From Leptasterias polaris (taxonomy: Eukaryota > Echinodermata > Asteroidea > Forcipulatida > Asteriidae): a stretch of DNA of 64,000 bases. Shown here piece by piece: positions 10,701-23,918 of this stretch (the first letter of the stretch is position 1; each line of letters begins with the position of its first letter). The DNA lies in NCBI GenBank assembly GCA_037783415.1, contig JAZGTN010000230.1, positions 206,797 to 270,796 on the forward strand. Direction: 5' to 3'. The notes below the pieces were generated by a model that was not told where the DNA came from, did no database searches, and worked only from the letters and a program-made list of their open reading frames with translations. The position numbers and the translations under genes were made by a program.

Positions 10701-12900
10701 TCTAACTTCCGTATTTTGAGGAAAAATACAAAATATGTCTACAACACCCGGTATTCCCAGGAGGTCTCCCGTCCAAGTACTGACCGGGCACGACGATGCT
10801 TAACTTCGGTGATCAGACGAGAACCGGTGTTTTCAGCGTAGTATGGCAGTAGACACGTTGCTAACTTTAATTTAGGGGCTTCAGTTTAGATTGTTTCTAA
10901 CCTCCGTATGTTGAGGAAAAATACAAAAGGATGTCTACAGCACCCGGTATTCCCAGGAGGTCTCCCGTCCAAGTTCTGACCGGGCCCGACGATGCTTAAC
11001 TTCGGTGATCAGACGAGAACCGGTGTTTTCAGCGTAGTATGGCAGTAGACACGTTGCTGTCTTTAATATAGGGGCTTCAGTTTCCAGTTTAGATCTAACC
11101 TCCGTATGTCGAGGAAAAATACAAAAGATGTCTACAGCACCCGGTATTCCCAGGAGGTCTCCCGTCCAAGTACTGACCGGGCCCGACGATGCTTAACTTC
11201 GGTGATCAGACGAGAACCGGTGTTTTCAGCGTAGTATGGCAGTAAACACTTTGCTGACTTTAATATAGGGGCTTCAGTTTCCAGTTTAGATCTAACCTCC
11301 GTATGTCGAGGAAAAATACAAAAGATGTCTACAGCACCCGGTATTCCCAGGAGGTCTCCCGTCCAAGTACTGACCAGGCCCGACCATGCTTAACTTCAGT
11401 GATCAGACGAGAACCGGTGTTTTCAGCGTAGTATGGCAGTATACACGTTGCTAACTTTAATTTAGGGGCTTCAGTTTAGATTGTTTCTAACCTCCGTATG
11501 TTGAGGAAAAATACAAAAATATGTCTACAGCACCCGGTATTCCCAGGATGTCTCCCGTCCAAGTACTGACCGGGCCCGACGATGCTTAACTTCGGTGAGC
11601 AGACGAGAACCGGTGTTTTCAGCGTAGTATGGCAGTAGACACTTTGCTGACTTTAATATAGGGGCTTCAGTTTCCAGTTTAGATCTAACCTCCGTATGTC
11701 GAGGAAAAATACAAAAGATGTCTACAGCACCCGCTATTCCCAGGAGGTTTCCCGTCCAAGTACTGACCGGGCCCGACGATGCTTAACTTCGGTGATCAGA
11801 CGAGAACCGGTGTTTTCAGCGTAGTATGGCAGTAGACACGTTGCTAACTTTAATTTAGGGGCTTCAGTTTAGATTGTTTCTAACCTCCGTATGTTGAGGA
11901 AAAATACAAAAAGATGTCTACAGCACCCGGTATTCCCAGGAGGTCTCCCGTCCAAGTACTGACCGGGCCCGACGATGCTTAACTTCGGTGATCAGACGAG
12001 AACCGGTGTTTTCAGCGTAGTATGGCAGTAGACACGTTGCTGTCTTTAATATAGGGGCTTCAGTTTCCAGTTTAGATCTAACCTCCGTATGTCGAGGAAA
12101 AATACAAAAGATGTCTACAGCACCCGGTATTCCCAGGAGGTCTCCCGTCCAAGTACTGACCGGGCCCGACGATGCTTAACTTCGGTGATCAGACGAGAAC
12201 CGGTGTTTTCAGCGTAGTATGGCACTATACACGTTGCTAACTTTAATTTAGGGGCTTCAGTTTAGATTGTTTCTAACCTCCGTATGTTGAGGAAAAATAC
12301 AAAAATATGTCTACAGCACCCGGTATTCCCAGGATGTCTCCCGTCCAAGTACTGACCGGGCCCGACGATGCTTAACTTCGGTGAGCAGACGAGAACCGGT
12401 GTTTTCAGCGTAGTATGGCAGTGGACACGTTGCTGACTTTAATTTAGGGGCTTCAGTTTCCAGTTTAGATATCTAACTTCCGTATTTTGAGGAAAAATAC
12501 AAAATATGTCTACAACACCCGGTATTCCCAGGAGGTCTCCCGTCCAAGTACTGACCGGGCCCGACGATGCTTAACTTCGGTGATCAGACGAGAACCGGTG
12601 TTTTCAGCGTAGTATGGCAGTAGACACGTTGCTAACTTTAATTTAGGGGCTTCAGTTTAGATTGTTTCTAACCTCCGTATGTTGAGGAAAAATACAAAAA
12701 AGATGTCTACAGCACCCGGTATTCCCAGGAGGTCTCCCGTCCAAGTACTGACCGGGCCCGACGATGCTTAACTTCGGTGATCAGACGAGAACCGGTGTTT
12801 TCAGCGTAGTATGGCAGTAGACACGTTGCTAACTTTAATTTAGGGGCTTCAGTTTAGATTGTTTCTAACCTCCGTATGTTGAGGAAAAATACAAAAAGAT

Positions 12901-12993
12901 GTCTACAGCACCCGGTATTCCCAGGAGGTCTCCCGTCCAAGTACTGACCGATCAGACGAGAACCAGTGTTTTCAGCGTAGTATGGCAGTAGAC
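12901..12993 (-). pseudogene. 5S pseudogene with 25-bp internal deletion, copy 1
   Basis: The gene is 93 bp instead of 118. RNA nt 45-69 are missing, so GGTCAGTACTTGG joins directly to GTTCTCGTCTGATC. The A box and intermediate element are lost and only the C box remains. It is probably not transcribed. Confidence 0.85.
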
Positions 12994-14846
12994 ACGTTGC
13001 TGACTTTAATTTAGGGGCTTCAGTTTAGACTGTTTCTAACCTCCGTATGTTGAGGAAAAATACAAAAGATGTCTACAGCACCCGGTATTCCCAGGAGGTC
13101 TCCCGTCCAAGTACTGACCGGGCCAGACGATGCTTAACTTCGATGATCAGACGAGAACCGGTGTTTTCAGCGTAGTATGGCAGTAGACTCGTTGCTGACT
13201 TTAATTTAGGGGCTTCAGTTTGCAGTTTAGATATCTAACTTCCGTATTTTGAGGAAAAATACAAAATATTTCTACAGCACCCGGTTTTCCCAGGAGGTCT
13301 CCCGTCCAAGTACTGACCAGGCCCGACGATGCTTAACTTCGGTGATCAGACGAGAACCGGTGTTTTCAGCGTAGTATGGCAGTAGACACGTTGCTAACTT
13401 TAATTTAGGGGCTTCAGTTTAGATTGTTTCTAACCTCCGTATGTTGAGGAAAAATACAAAAAGATGTCTACAGCACCCGGTATTCCCAGGAGGTCTCCCG
13501 TCCAAGTACTGACCGGGCCCGACGATGCTTAACTTCGGTGATCAGACGAGAAACGGTGTTTTCAGCATAGTATGGCAGTAGACACGTTGCTAACTTTAAT
13601 TTAGGGGCTTCAGTTTCCAGTTTAGATATCTAACTTCCGTATTTTGAGGAAAAATACAAAATATTTCTACAGCACCCGGTTTTCCCAGGAGGTCTCCCGT
13701 CCAAGTACTGACCAGGCCCGACGATGCTTAACTTCGGTGATCAGACGAGAACCGGTGTTTTCAGCGTAGTATGGCAGTAGACACGTTGCTAACTTTAATT
13801 TAGGGGCTTCAGTTTAGATTGTTTCTAACCTCCGTATGTTGAGGAAAAATACAAAAAGATGTCTACAGCACCCGGTATTCCCAGGAGGTCTCCCGTCCAA
13901 GTACTGACCGGGCCCGACGATGCTTAACTTCGGTGATCAGACGAGAAACGGTGTTTTCAGCATAGTATGGCAGTAGACACGTTGCTAACTTTAATTTAGG
14001 GGCTTCAGTTTCCAGTTTAGATATCTAACTTCCGTATTTTGAGGAAAAATACAAAATATTTCTACAGCACCCGGTTTTCCCAGGAGGTCTCCCGTCCAAG
14101 TACTGACCGGGCCCGACGATGCATAACTTCGGTGATCAGACGAGAACCGGTGTTTTCAGCGTAGTATGGCAGTAGACACGTTGCTAACTTTAATTTAGGG
14201 GCTTCAGTTTAGATTGTTTCTAACCTCCGTATGTTGAGGAAAAATACAAAAAGATGTCTACAGCACCCGGTATTCCCAGGAGGTCTCCCGTCCAAGTACT
14301 GACCGGGCCCGACGATGCTTAACTTCGGTGATCAGACGAGAAACGGTGTTTTCAGCATAGTATGGCAGTAGACACGTTGCTAACTTTAATTTAGGGGCTT
14401 CAGTTTAGATTGTTTCTAACCTCCGTATGTTGAGGAAAAATACAAAAAGATGTCTACAGCACCCGGTATTCCCAGGAGGTCTCCCGTCCAAGTACTGACC
14501 GGGCCCGACGATGCTTAACTTCGGTGATCAGACGAGAACCGGTGTTTTCAGCGAAGTATGGCAGTAGACACGTTGCTGACTTTAATTTAGGGGCTTCAGT
14601 TTCCAGTTTAGATATCTAACTTCCGTATTTTGAGGAAAAATACAAAATATGTCTACAACACCCGGTATTCCCAGGAGGTCTCCCGTCCAAGTACTGACCG
14701 GGCCCGACGATGCTTAACTTCGGTGATCAGACGAGAACCGGTGTTTTCAGCGTAGTATGGCAGTAGACACGTTGCTAACTTTAATTTAGGGGCTTCAGTT
14801 TAGATTGTTTCTAACCTCCGTATGTTGAGGAAAAATACAAAAAGAT

Positions 14847-14939
14847 GTCTACAGCACCCGGTATTCCCAGGAGGTCTCCCGTCCAAGTACTGACCGATCA
14901 GACGAGAACCTGTGTTTTCAGTGTAGTATGGCAGTAGAC
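14847..14939 (-). pseudogene. 5S pseudogene with 25-bp internal deletion, copy 2
   Basis: Same 25-bp deletion junction (CTGACCGATCAGACG on the plus strand). It has private substitutions: CCTGTG for the CCAGTG of its sisters, and TTTTCAGTGTAG. Confidence 0.85.
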
Positions 14940-17900
14940 ACGTTGCTGACTTTAATTTAGGGGCTTCAGTTTAGACTGTTTCTAACCTCCGTATGTTGAG
15001 GAAAAATACAAAAGATGTCTACAGCACCCGGGATTCCCAGGAGGTCTCCCGTCCAAGTACTGACCGGGCCAGACGATGCTTAACTTCGATGATCAGACGA
15101 GAACCGGTGTTTTCAGCGTAGTATGGCAGTAGACTCGTTGCTGACTTTAATTTAGGGGCTTCAGTTTCCAGTTTAGATATCTAACTTCCGTATTTTGAGG
15201 AAAAATACAAAATATTTCTACAGCACCCGGTTTTCCCAGGAGGTCTCCCGTCCAAGTACTGACCGGGCCCGACGATGCTTAACTTCGGTGATCAGACGAG
15301 AACCGGTGTTTTCAGCGTAGTATGGCAGTAGACACGTTGCTAACTTTAATTTAGGGGCTTCAGTTTAGATTGTTTCTAACCTCCGTATGTTGAGGAAAAA
15401 TACAAAAAGATGTCTACAGCACCCGGTATTCCCAGGAGGTCTCCCGTCCAAGTACTGACCGGGCCCGACGATGCTTAACTTCGGTGATCAGACGAGAAAC
15501 GGTGTTTTCAGCATAGTATGGCAGTAGACACGTTGCTAACTTTAATTTAGGGGCTTCAGTTTCCAGTTTAGATATCTAACTTCCGTATTTTGAGGAAAAA
15601 TACAAAATATTTCTACAGCACCCGGTTTTCCCAGGAGGTCTCCCGTCCAAGTACTGACCGGGCCCGACGATGCTTAACTTCGGTGATCAGACGAGAACCG
15701 GTGTTTTCAGCGTAGTATGGCAGTAGACACGTTGCTAACTTTAATTTAGGGGCTTCAGTTTAGATTGTTTCTAACCTCCGTATGTTGAGGAAAAATACAA
15801 AAAGATGTCTACAGCACCCGGTATTCCCAGGAGGTCTCCCGTCCAAGTACTGACCGGGCCCGACGATGCTTAACTTCGGTGATCAGACGAGAAACGGTGT
15901 TTTCAGCGTAGTATGGCAGTAGACACGTTGCTAACTTTAATTTAGGGGCTTCAGTTTAGATTGTTTCTAACCTCCGTATGTTGAGGAAAAATACAAAAAG
16001 ATGTCTACAGCACCCGGTATTCCCAGGAGGTCTCCCGTCCAAGTACTGACCGGGCCCGACGATGCTTAACTTCGGTGATCAGACGAGAAACGGTGTTTTC
16101 AGCATAGTATGGCAGTATACACGTTGCTAACTTTAATTTAGGGGCTTCAGTTTAGATTGTTTCTAACCTCCGTATGTTGAGGAAAAATACAAAAAGATGT
16201 CTACAGCACCCGGTATTCCCAGGAGGTCTCCCGTCCAAGTACTGACCGGGCCAGACGATGCTTAACTTCGATGATCAGACGAGAACCGGTGTTTTCAGCG
16301 TAGTATGGCAGTAGACTCGTTGCTGACTTTAATTTAGGGGCTTCAGTTTCCAGTTTAGATATCTAACTTCCGTATTTTGAGGAAAAATACAAAATATTTC
16401 TACAGCACCCGGTTTTCCCAGGAGGTCTCCCGTCCAAGTACTGACCGGGCCCGACGATGCTTAACTTCGGTGATCAGACGAGAACCGGTGTTTTCAGCGT
16501 AGTATGGCAGTAGACACGTTGCTAACTTTAATTTAGGGGCTTCAGTTTAGATTGTTTCTAACCTCCGTATGTTGAGGAAAAATACAAAAAGATGTCTACA
16601 GCACCCGGTATTCCCAGGAGGTCTCCCGTCCAAGTACTGACCGGGCCCGACGATGCTTAACTTCGGTGATCAGACGAGAAACGGTGTTTTCAGCATAGTA
16701 TGGCAGTAGACACGTTGCTAACTTTAATTTAGGGGCTTCAGTTTCCAGTTTAGATATCTAACTTCCGTATTTTGAGGAAAAATACAAAATATTTCTACAG
16801 CACCCGGTTTTCCCAGGAGGTCTCCCGTCCAAGTACTGACCGGGCCCGACGATGCTTAACTTCGGTGATCAGACGAGAACCGGTGTTTTCAGCGTAGTAT
16901 GGCAGTAGACACGTTGCTAACTTTAATTTAGGGGCTTCAGTTTAGATTGTTTCTAACCTCCGTATGTTGAGGAAAAATACAAAAAGATGTCTACAGCACC
17001 CGGTATTCCCAGGAGGTCTCCCGTCCAAGTACTGACCGGGCCCGACGATGCTTAACTTCGGTGATCAGACGAGAAACGGTGTTTTCAGCGTAGTATGGCA
17101 GTAGACACGTTGCTAACTTTAATTTAGGGGCTTCAGTTTAGATTGTTTCTAACCTCCGTATGTTGAGGAAAAATACAAAAAGATGTCTACAGCACCCGGT
17201 ATTCCCAGGAGGTCTCCCGTCCAAGTACTGACCGGGCCCGACGATGCTTAACTTCGGTGATCAGACGAGAAACGGTGTTTTCAGCATAGTATGGCAGTAT
17301 ACACGTTGCTAACTTTAATTTAGGGGCTTCAGTTTAGATTGTTTCTAACCTCCGTATGTTGAGGAAAAATACAAAAAGATGTCTACAGCACCCGGTATTC
17401 CCAGGAGGTCTCCCGTCCAAGTACTGACCGGGCCCGACGATGCTTAACTTCGGTGATCAGACGAGAACCGGTGTTTTCAGCGTAGTATGGCAGTAGACTC
17501 GTTGCTGACTTTAATTTAGGGGCTTCAGTTTGCAGTTTAGATATCTAACTTCCGTATTTTGAGGAAAAATACAAAATATTTCTACAGCACCCGGTTTTCC
17601 CAGGAGGTCTCCCGTCCAAGTACTGACCAGGCCCGACGATGCTTAACTTCGGTGATCAGACGAGAACCGGTGTTTTCAGCGTAGTATGGCAGTAGACACG
17701 TTGCTAACTTTAATTTAGGGGCTTCAGTTTAGATTGTTTCTAACCTCCGTATGTCGAGGAAAAATACAAAAGATGTCTACAGCACCCGGTATTCCCAGGA
17801 GGTCTCCCGTCCAAGTACTGACCAGGCCCGACCATGCTTAACTTCAGTGATCAGACGAGAACCGGTGTTTTCAGCGTAGTATGGCAGTATACACGTTGCT

Positions 17901-20331
17901 AACTTTAATTTAGGGGCTTCAGTTTAGATTGTTTCTAACCTCCGTATGTTGAGGAAAAATACAAAAATATGTCTACAGCACCCGGTATTCCCAGGATGTC
18001 TCCCGTCCAAGTACTGACCGGGCCCGACGATGCTTAACTTCGGTGAGCAGACGAGAACCGGTGTTTTCAGCGTAGTATGGCAGTATACACTTTGCTGACT
18101 TTAATATAGGGGCTTCAGTTTCCAGTTTAGATCTAACCTCCGTATGTCGAGGAAAAATACAAAAGATGTCTACAGCACCCGCTATTCCCAGGAGGTTTCC
18201 CGTCCAAGTACTGAACGGGCCCGACGATGCTTAACTTCGGTGATCAGACGAGAACCGGTGTTTTCAGCGTAGTATGGCAGTAGACACGTTGCTAACTTAA
18301 TTTAGGGGCTTCAGTTTAGATTGTTTCTAACCTCCGTATGTTGAGGAAAAATACAAAAATATGTCTACAGCACCCGGTATTCCCAGGAGGTCTCCCGTCC
18401 AAGTACTGACCGGGCCCGACGATGCTTAACTTCGGTGATCAGACGAGAACCGGTGTTTTCAGCGTAGTATGGCAGTAGACACGTTGCTAACTTTAATTTA
18501 GGGGCTTCAGTTTAGATTGTTTCTAACCTCCGTATGTTGAGGAAAAATACAAAAAGATGTCTACAGCACCCGGTATTCCCAGGAGGTCTCCCGTCCAAGT
18601 ACTGACCGGGCCCGACGATGCTTAACTTCGGTGATCAGACGAGAAACGGTGTTTTCAGCATAGTATGGCAGTAGACACGTTGCTAACTTTAATTTAGGGG
18701 CTTCAGTTTAGATTGTTTCTAACCTCCGTATGTTGAAGAAAAATACAAAAAGATGTCTACAGCACCCGGTATTCCCAGGAGGTCTCCCGTCCAAGTACTG
18801 ACCGGGCCCGACGATGCTTAACTTCGGTGATCAGACGAGAACCGGTGTTTTCAGCGAAGTATGGCAGTAGACACGTTGCTGACTTTAATTTAGGGGCTTC
18901 AGTTTCCAGTTTAGATATCTAACTTCCGTATTTTGAGGAAAAATACAAAATATGTCTACAACACCCGGTATTCCCAGGAGGTCTCCCGTCCAAGTACTGA
19001 CCGGGCCCGACGATGCTTAACTTCGGTGATCAGACGAGAAACGGTGTTTTCAGCATAGTATGGCAGTAGACACGTTGCTAACTTTAATTTAGGGGCTTCA
19101 GTTTCCAGTTTAGATATCTAACTTCCGTATTTTGAGGAAAAATACAAAATATTTCTACAGCACCCGGTTTTCCCAGGAGGTCTCCCGTCCAAGTACTGAC
19201 CGGCCCCGACGATGCTTAACTTCGGTGATCAGACGAGAACCGGTGTTTTCAGCGTAGTATGGCAGTAGACACGTTGCTAACTTTAATTTAGGGGCTTCAG
19301 TTTAGATTGTTTCTAACCTCCGTATGTTGAGGAAAAATACAAAAAGATGTCTACAGCACCCGGTATTCCCAGGAGGTCTCCCGTCCAAGTACTGACCGGG
19401 CCCGACGATGCTTAACTTCGGTGATCAGACGAGAACCGGTGTTTTCAGCGTAGTATGGCAGTAGACACGTTGCTAACTTTAATTTAGGGGCTTCAGTTTA
19501 GATTGTTTCTAACCTCCGTATGTTGAGGAAAAATACAAAAAGATGTCTACAGCACCCGGTATTCCCAGGAGGTCTCCCGTCCAAGTACTGACCGGGCCCG
19601 ACGATGCTTAACTTCGGTGATCAGACGAGAAACGGTGTTTTCAGCATAGTATGGCAGTAGACACGTTGCTAACTTTAATTTAGGGGCTTCAGTTTAGATT
19701 GTTTCTAACCTCCGTATGTTGAGGAAAAATACAAAAAGATGTCTACAGCACCCGGTATTCCCAGGAGGTCTCCCGTCCAAGTACTGACCGGGCCCGACGA
19801 TGCTTAACTTCGGTGATCAGACGAGAACCGGTGTTTTCAGCGTAGTATGGCAGTGGACACGTTGCTGACTTTAATTTAGGGGCTTCAGTTTCCAGTTTAG
19901 ATATCTAACTTCCGTATTTTGAGGAAAAATACAAAATATGTCTACAACACCCGGTATTCCCAGGAGGTCTCCCGTCCAAGTACTGACCGGGCCCGACGAT
20001 GCTTAACTTCGGTGATCAGACGAGAACCGGTGTTTTCAGCGTAGTATGGCAGTAGACACGTTGCTAACTTTAATTTAGGGGCTTCAGTTTAGATTGTTTC
20101 TAACCTCCGTATGTTGAGGAAAAATACAAAAAGATGTCTACAGCACCCGGTATTCCCAGGAGGTCTCCCGTCCAAGTACTGACCGGGCCCGACGATGCTT
20201 AACTTCGGTGATCAGACGAGAACCGGTGTTTTCAGCATAGTATGGCAGTAGACACGTTGCTAACTTTAATTTAGGGGCTTCAGTTTAGATTGTTTCTAAC
20301 CTCCGTATGTTGAGGAAAAATACAAAAAGAT

Positions 20332-20424
20332 GTCTACAGCACCCGGTATTCCAAGGAGGTCTCCCGTCCAAGTACTGACCGATCAGACGAGAACCAGTGT
20401 TTTCAGCGTAGTATGGCAGTAGAC
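20332..20424 (-). pseudogene. 5S pseudogene with 25-bp internal deletion, copy 3
   Basis: Same deletion junction. It also has ATTCCAAGGAGG instead of ATTCCCAGGAGG, shared with the copies at 22079 and 28324, which marks their common descent. Confidence 0.85.
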
Positions 20425-22078
20425 ACGTTGCTGACTTTAATTTAGGGGCTTCAGTTTAGACTGTTTCTAACCTCCGTATGTTGAGGAAAAATACAAAAGA
20501 TGTCTACAGCACCCGGTATTCCCAGGAGGTCTCCCGTCCAAGTACTGACCGGGCCAGACGATGCTTAACTTCGATGATCAGACGAGAACCGGTGTTTTCA
20601 GCGTAGTATGGCAGTAGACTCGTTGCTGACTTTAATTTAGGGGCTTCAGTTTCCAGTTTAGATATCTAACTTCCGTATTTTGAGGAAAAATACAAAATAT
20701 TTCTACAGCACCCGGTTTTCCCAGGAGGTCTCCCGTCCAAGTACTGACCGGGCCCGACGATGCTTAACTTCGGTGATCAGACGAGAACCGGTGTTTTCAG
20801 CGTAGTATGGCAGTAGACACGTTGCTAACTTTAATTTAGGGGCTTCAGTTTAGATTGTTTCTAACCTCCGTATGTTGAGGAAAAATACAAAAAGATGTCT
20901 ACAGCACCCGGTATTCCCAGGAGGTCTCCCGTCCAAGTACTGACCGGGCCCGACGATGCTTAACTTCGGTGATCAGACGAGAAACGGTGTTTTCAGCATA
21001 GTATGGCAGTAGACACGTTGCTAACTTTAATTTAGGGGCTTCAGTTTCCAGTTTAGATATCTAACTTCCGTATTTTGAGGAAAAATACAAAATATTTCTA
21101 CAGCACCCGGTTTTCCCAGGAGGTCTCCCGTCCAAGTACTGACCGGGCCCGACGATGCTTAACTTCGATGATCAGACGAGAACCGGTGTTTTCAGCGTAG
21201 TATGGCAGTAGACACGTTGCTAACTTTAATTTAGGGGCTTCAGTTTAGATTGTTTCTAACCTCCGTATGTTGAGGAAAAATACAAAAAGATGTCTACAGC
21301 ACCCGGTATTCCCAGGAGGTCTCCCGTCCAAGTACTGACCGGGCCCGACGATGCTTAACTTCGGTGATCAGACGAGAAACGGTGTTTTCAGCATAGTATG
21401 GCAGTAGACACATTGCTAACTTTAATTTAGGGGCTTCAGTTTAGATTGTTTCTAACCTCCGTATGTTGAGGAAAAATACAAAAAGATGTCTACAGCACCC
21501 GGTATTCCCAGGAGGTCTCCCGTCCAAGTACTGACCGGGCCCGACGATGCTTAACTTCGGTGATCAGACGAGAACCGGTGTTTTCAGCGTAGTATGGCAG
21601 TGGACACGTTGCTGACTTTAATTTAGGGGCTTCAGTTTCCAGTTTAGATATCTAACTTCCGTATTTTGAGGAAAAATACAAAATATGTCTACAACACCCG
21701 GTATTCCCAGGAGGTCTCCCGTCCAAGTACTGACCGGGCCCGACGATGCTTAACTTCGGTGATCAGACGAGAACCGGTGTTTTCAGCGTAGTATGGCAGT
21801 AGACACGTTGCTAACTTTAATTTAGGGGCTTCAGTTTAGATTGTTTCTAACCTCCGTATGTTGAGGAAAAATACAAAAAGATGTCTACAGCACCCGGTAT
21901 TCCCAGGAGGTCTCCCGTCCAAGTACTGACCGGGCCCGACGATGCTTAACTTCGGTGATCAGACGAGAACCGGTGTTTTCAGCGTAGTATGGCAGTAGAC
22001 ACGTTGCTAACTTTAATTTAGGGGCTTCAGTTTAGATTGTTTCTAACCTCCGTATGTTGAGGAAAAATACAAAAAGAT

Positions 22079-22171
22079 GTCTACAGCACCCGGTATTCCA
22101 AGGAGGTCTCCCGTCCAAGTACTGACCGATCAGACGAGAACCAGTGTTTTCAGCGTAGTATGGCAGTAGAC
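22079..22171 (-). pseudogene. 5S pseudogene with 25-bp internal deletion, copy 4
   Basis: Same deletion and the ATTCCAAGG marker. It lies exactly 1747 bp from copies 3 and 5 and 6245 bp from copy 6. Confidence 0.85.
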
Positions 22172-23825
22172 ACGTTGCTGACTTTAATTTAGGGGCTTCA
22201 GTTTAGACTGTTTCTAACCTCCGTATGTTGAGGAAAAATACAAAAGATGTCTACAGCACCCGGTATTCCCAGGAGGTCTCCCGTCCAAGTACTGACCGGG
22301 CCAGACGATGCTTAACTTCGATGATCAGACGAGAACCGGTGTTTTCAGCGTAGTATGGCAGTAGACTCGTTGCTGACTTTAATTTAGGGGCTTCAGTTTC
22401 CAGTTTAGATATCTAACTTCCGTATTTTGAGGAAAAATACAAAATATTTCTACAGCACCCGGTTTTCCCAGGAGGTCTCCCGTCCAAGTACTGACCGGGC
22501 CCGACGATGCTTAACTTCGGTGATCAGACGAGAACCGGTGTTTTCAGCGTAGTATGGCAGTAGACACGTTGCTAACTTTAATTTAGGGGCTTCAGTTTAG
22601 ATTGTTTCTAACCTCCGTATGTTGAGGAAAAATACAAAAAGATGTCTACAGCACCCGGTATTCCCAGGAGGTCTCCCGTCCAAGTACTGACCGGGCCCGA
22701 CGATGCTTAACTTCGGTGATCAGACGAGAAACGGTGTTTTCAGCATAGTATGGCAGTAGACACGTTGCTAACTTTAATTTAGGGGCTTCAGTTTCCAGTT
22801 TAGATATCTAACTTCCGTATTTTGAGGAAAAATACAAAATATTTCTACAGCACCCGGTTTTCCCAGGAGGTCTCCCGTCCAAGTACTGACCGGGCCCGAC
22901 GATGCTTAACTTCGATGATCAGACGAGAACCGGTGTTTTCAGCGTAGTATGGCAGTAGACACGTTGCTAACTTTAATTTAGGGGCTTCAGTTTAGATTGT
23001 TTCTAACCTCCGTATGTTGAGGAAAAATACAAAAAGATGTCTACAGCACCCGGTATTCCCAGGAGGTCTCCCGTCCAAGTACTGACCGGGCCCGACGATG
23101 CTTAACTTCGGTGATCAGACGAGAAACGGTGTTTTCAGCATAGTATGGCAGTAGACACATTGCTAACTTTAATTTAGGGGCTTCAGTTTAGATTGTTTCT
23201 AACCTCCGTATGTTGAGGAAAAATACAAAAAGATGTTTACAGCACCCGGTATTCCCAGGAGGTCTCCCGTCCAAGTACTGACCGGGCCCGACGATGCTTA
23301 ACTTCGGTGATCAGACGAGAACCGGTGTTTTCAGCGAAGTATGGCAGTAGACACGTTGCTGACTTTAATTTAGGGGCTTCAGTTTCCAGTTTAGATATCT
23401 AACTTCCGTATTTTGAGGAAAAATACAAAATATGTCTACAACACCCGGTATTCCCAGGAGGTCTCCCGTCCAAGTACTGACCGGGCACGACGATGCTTAA
23501 CTTCGGTGATCAGACGAGAACCGGTGTTTTCAGCGTAGTATGGCAGTAGACACGTTGCTAACTTTAATTTAGGGGCTTCAGTTTAGATTGTTTCTAACCT
23601 CCGTATGTTGAGGAAAAATACAAAAGGATGTCTACAGCACCCGGTATTCCCAGGAGGTCTCCCGTCCAAGTACTGACCGGGCCCGACGATGCTTAACTTC
23701 GGTGATCAGACGAGAACCGGTGTTTTCAGCGTAGTATGGCAGTAGACACGTTGCTAACTTTAATTTAGGGGCTTCAGTTTAGATTGTTTCTAACCTCCGT
23801 ATGTTGAGGAAAAATACAAAAAGAT

Positions 23826-23918
23826 GTCTACAGCACCCGGTATTCCCAGGAGGTCTCCCGTCCAAGTACTGACCGATCAGACGAGAACCAGTGTTTTCAG
23901 CGTAGTATGGCAGTAGAC
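23826..23918 (-). pseudogene. 5S pseudogene with 25-bp internal deletion, copy 5
   Basis: Same deletion, without the ATTCCAAGG marker. The neighbouring spacer has GAGGACAAATAC, also found beside copy 7 exactly 6245 bp away. Confidence 0.85.
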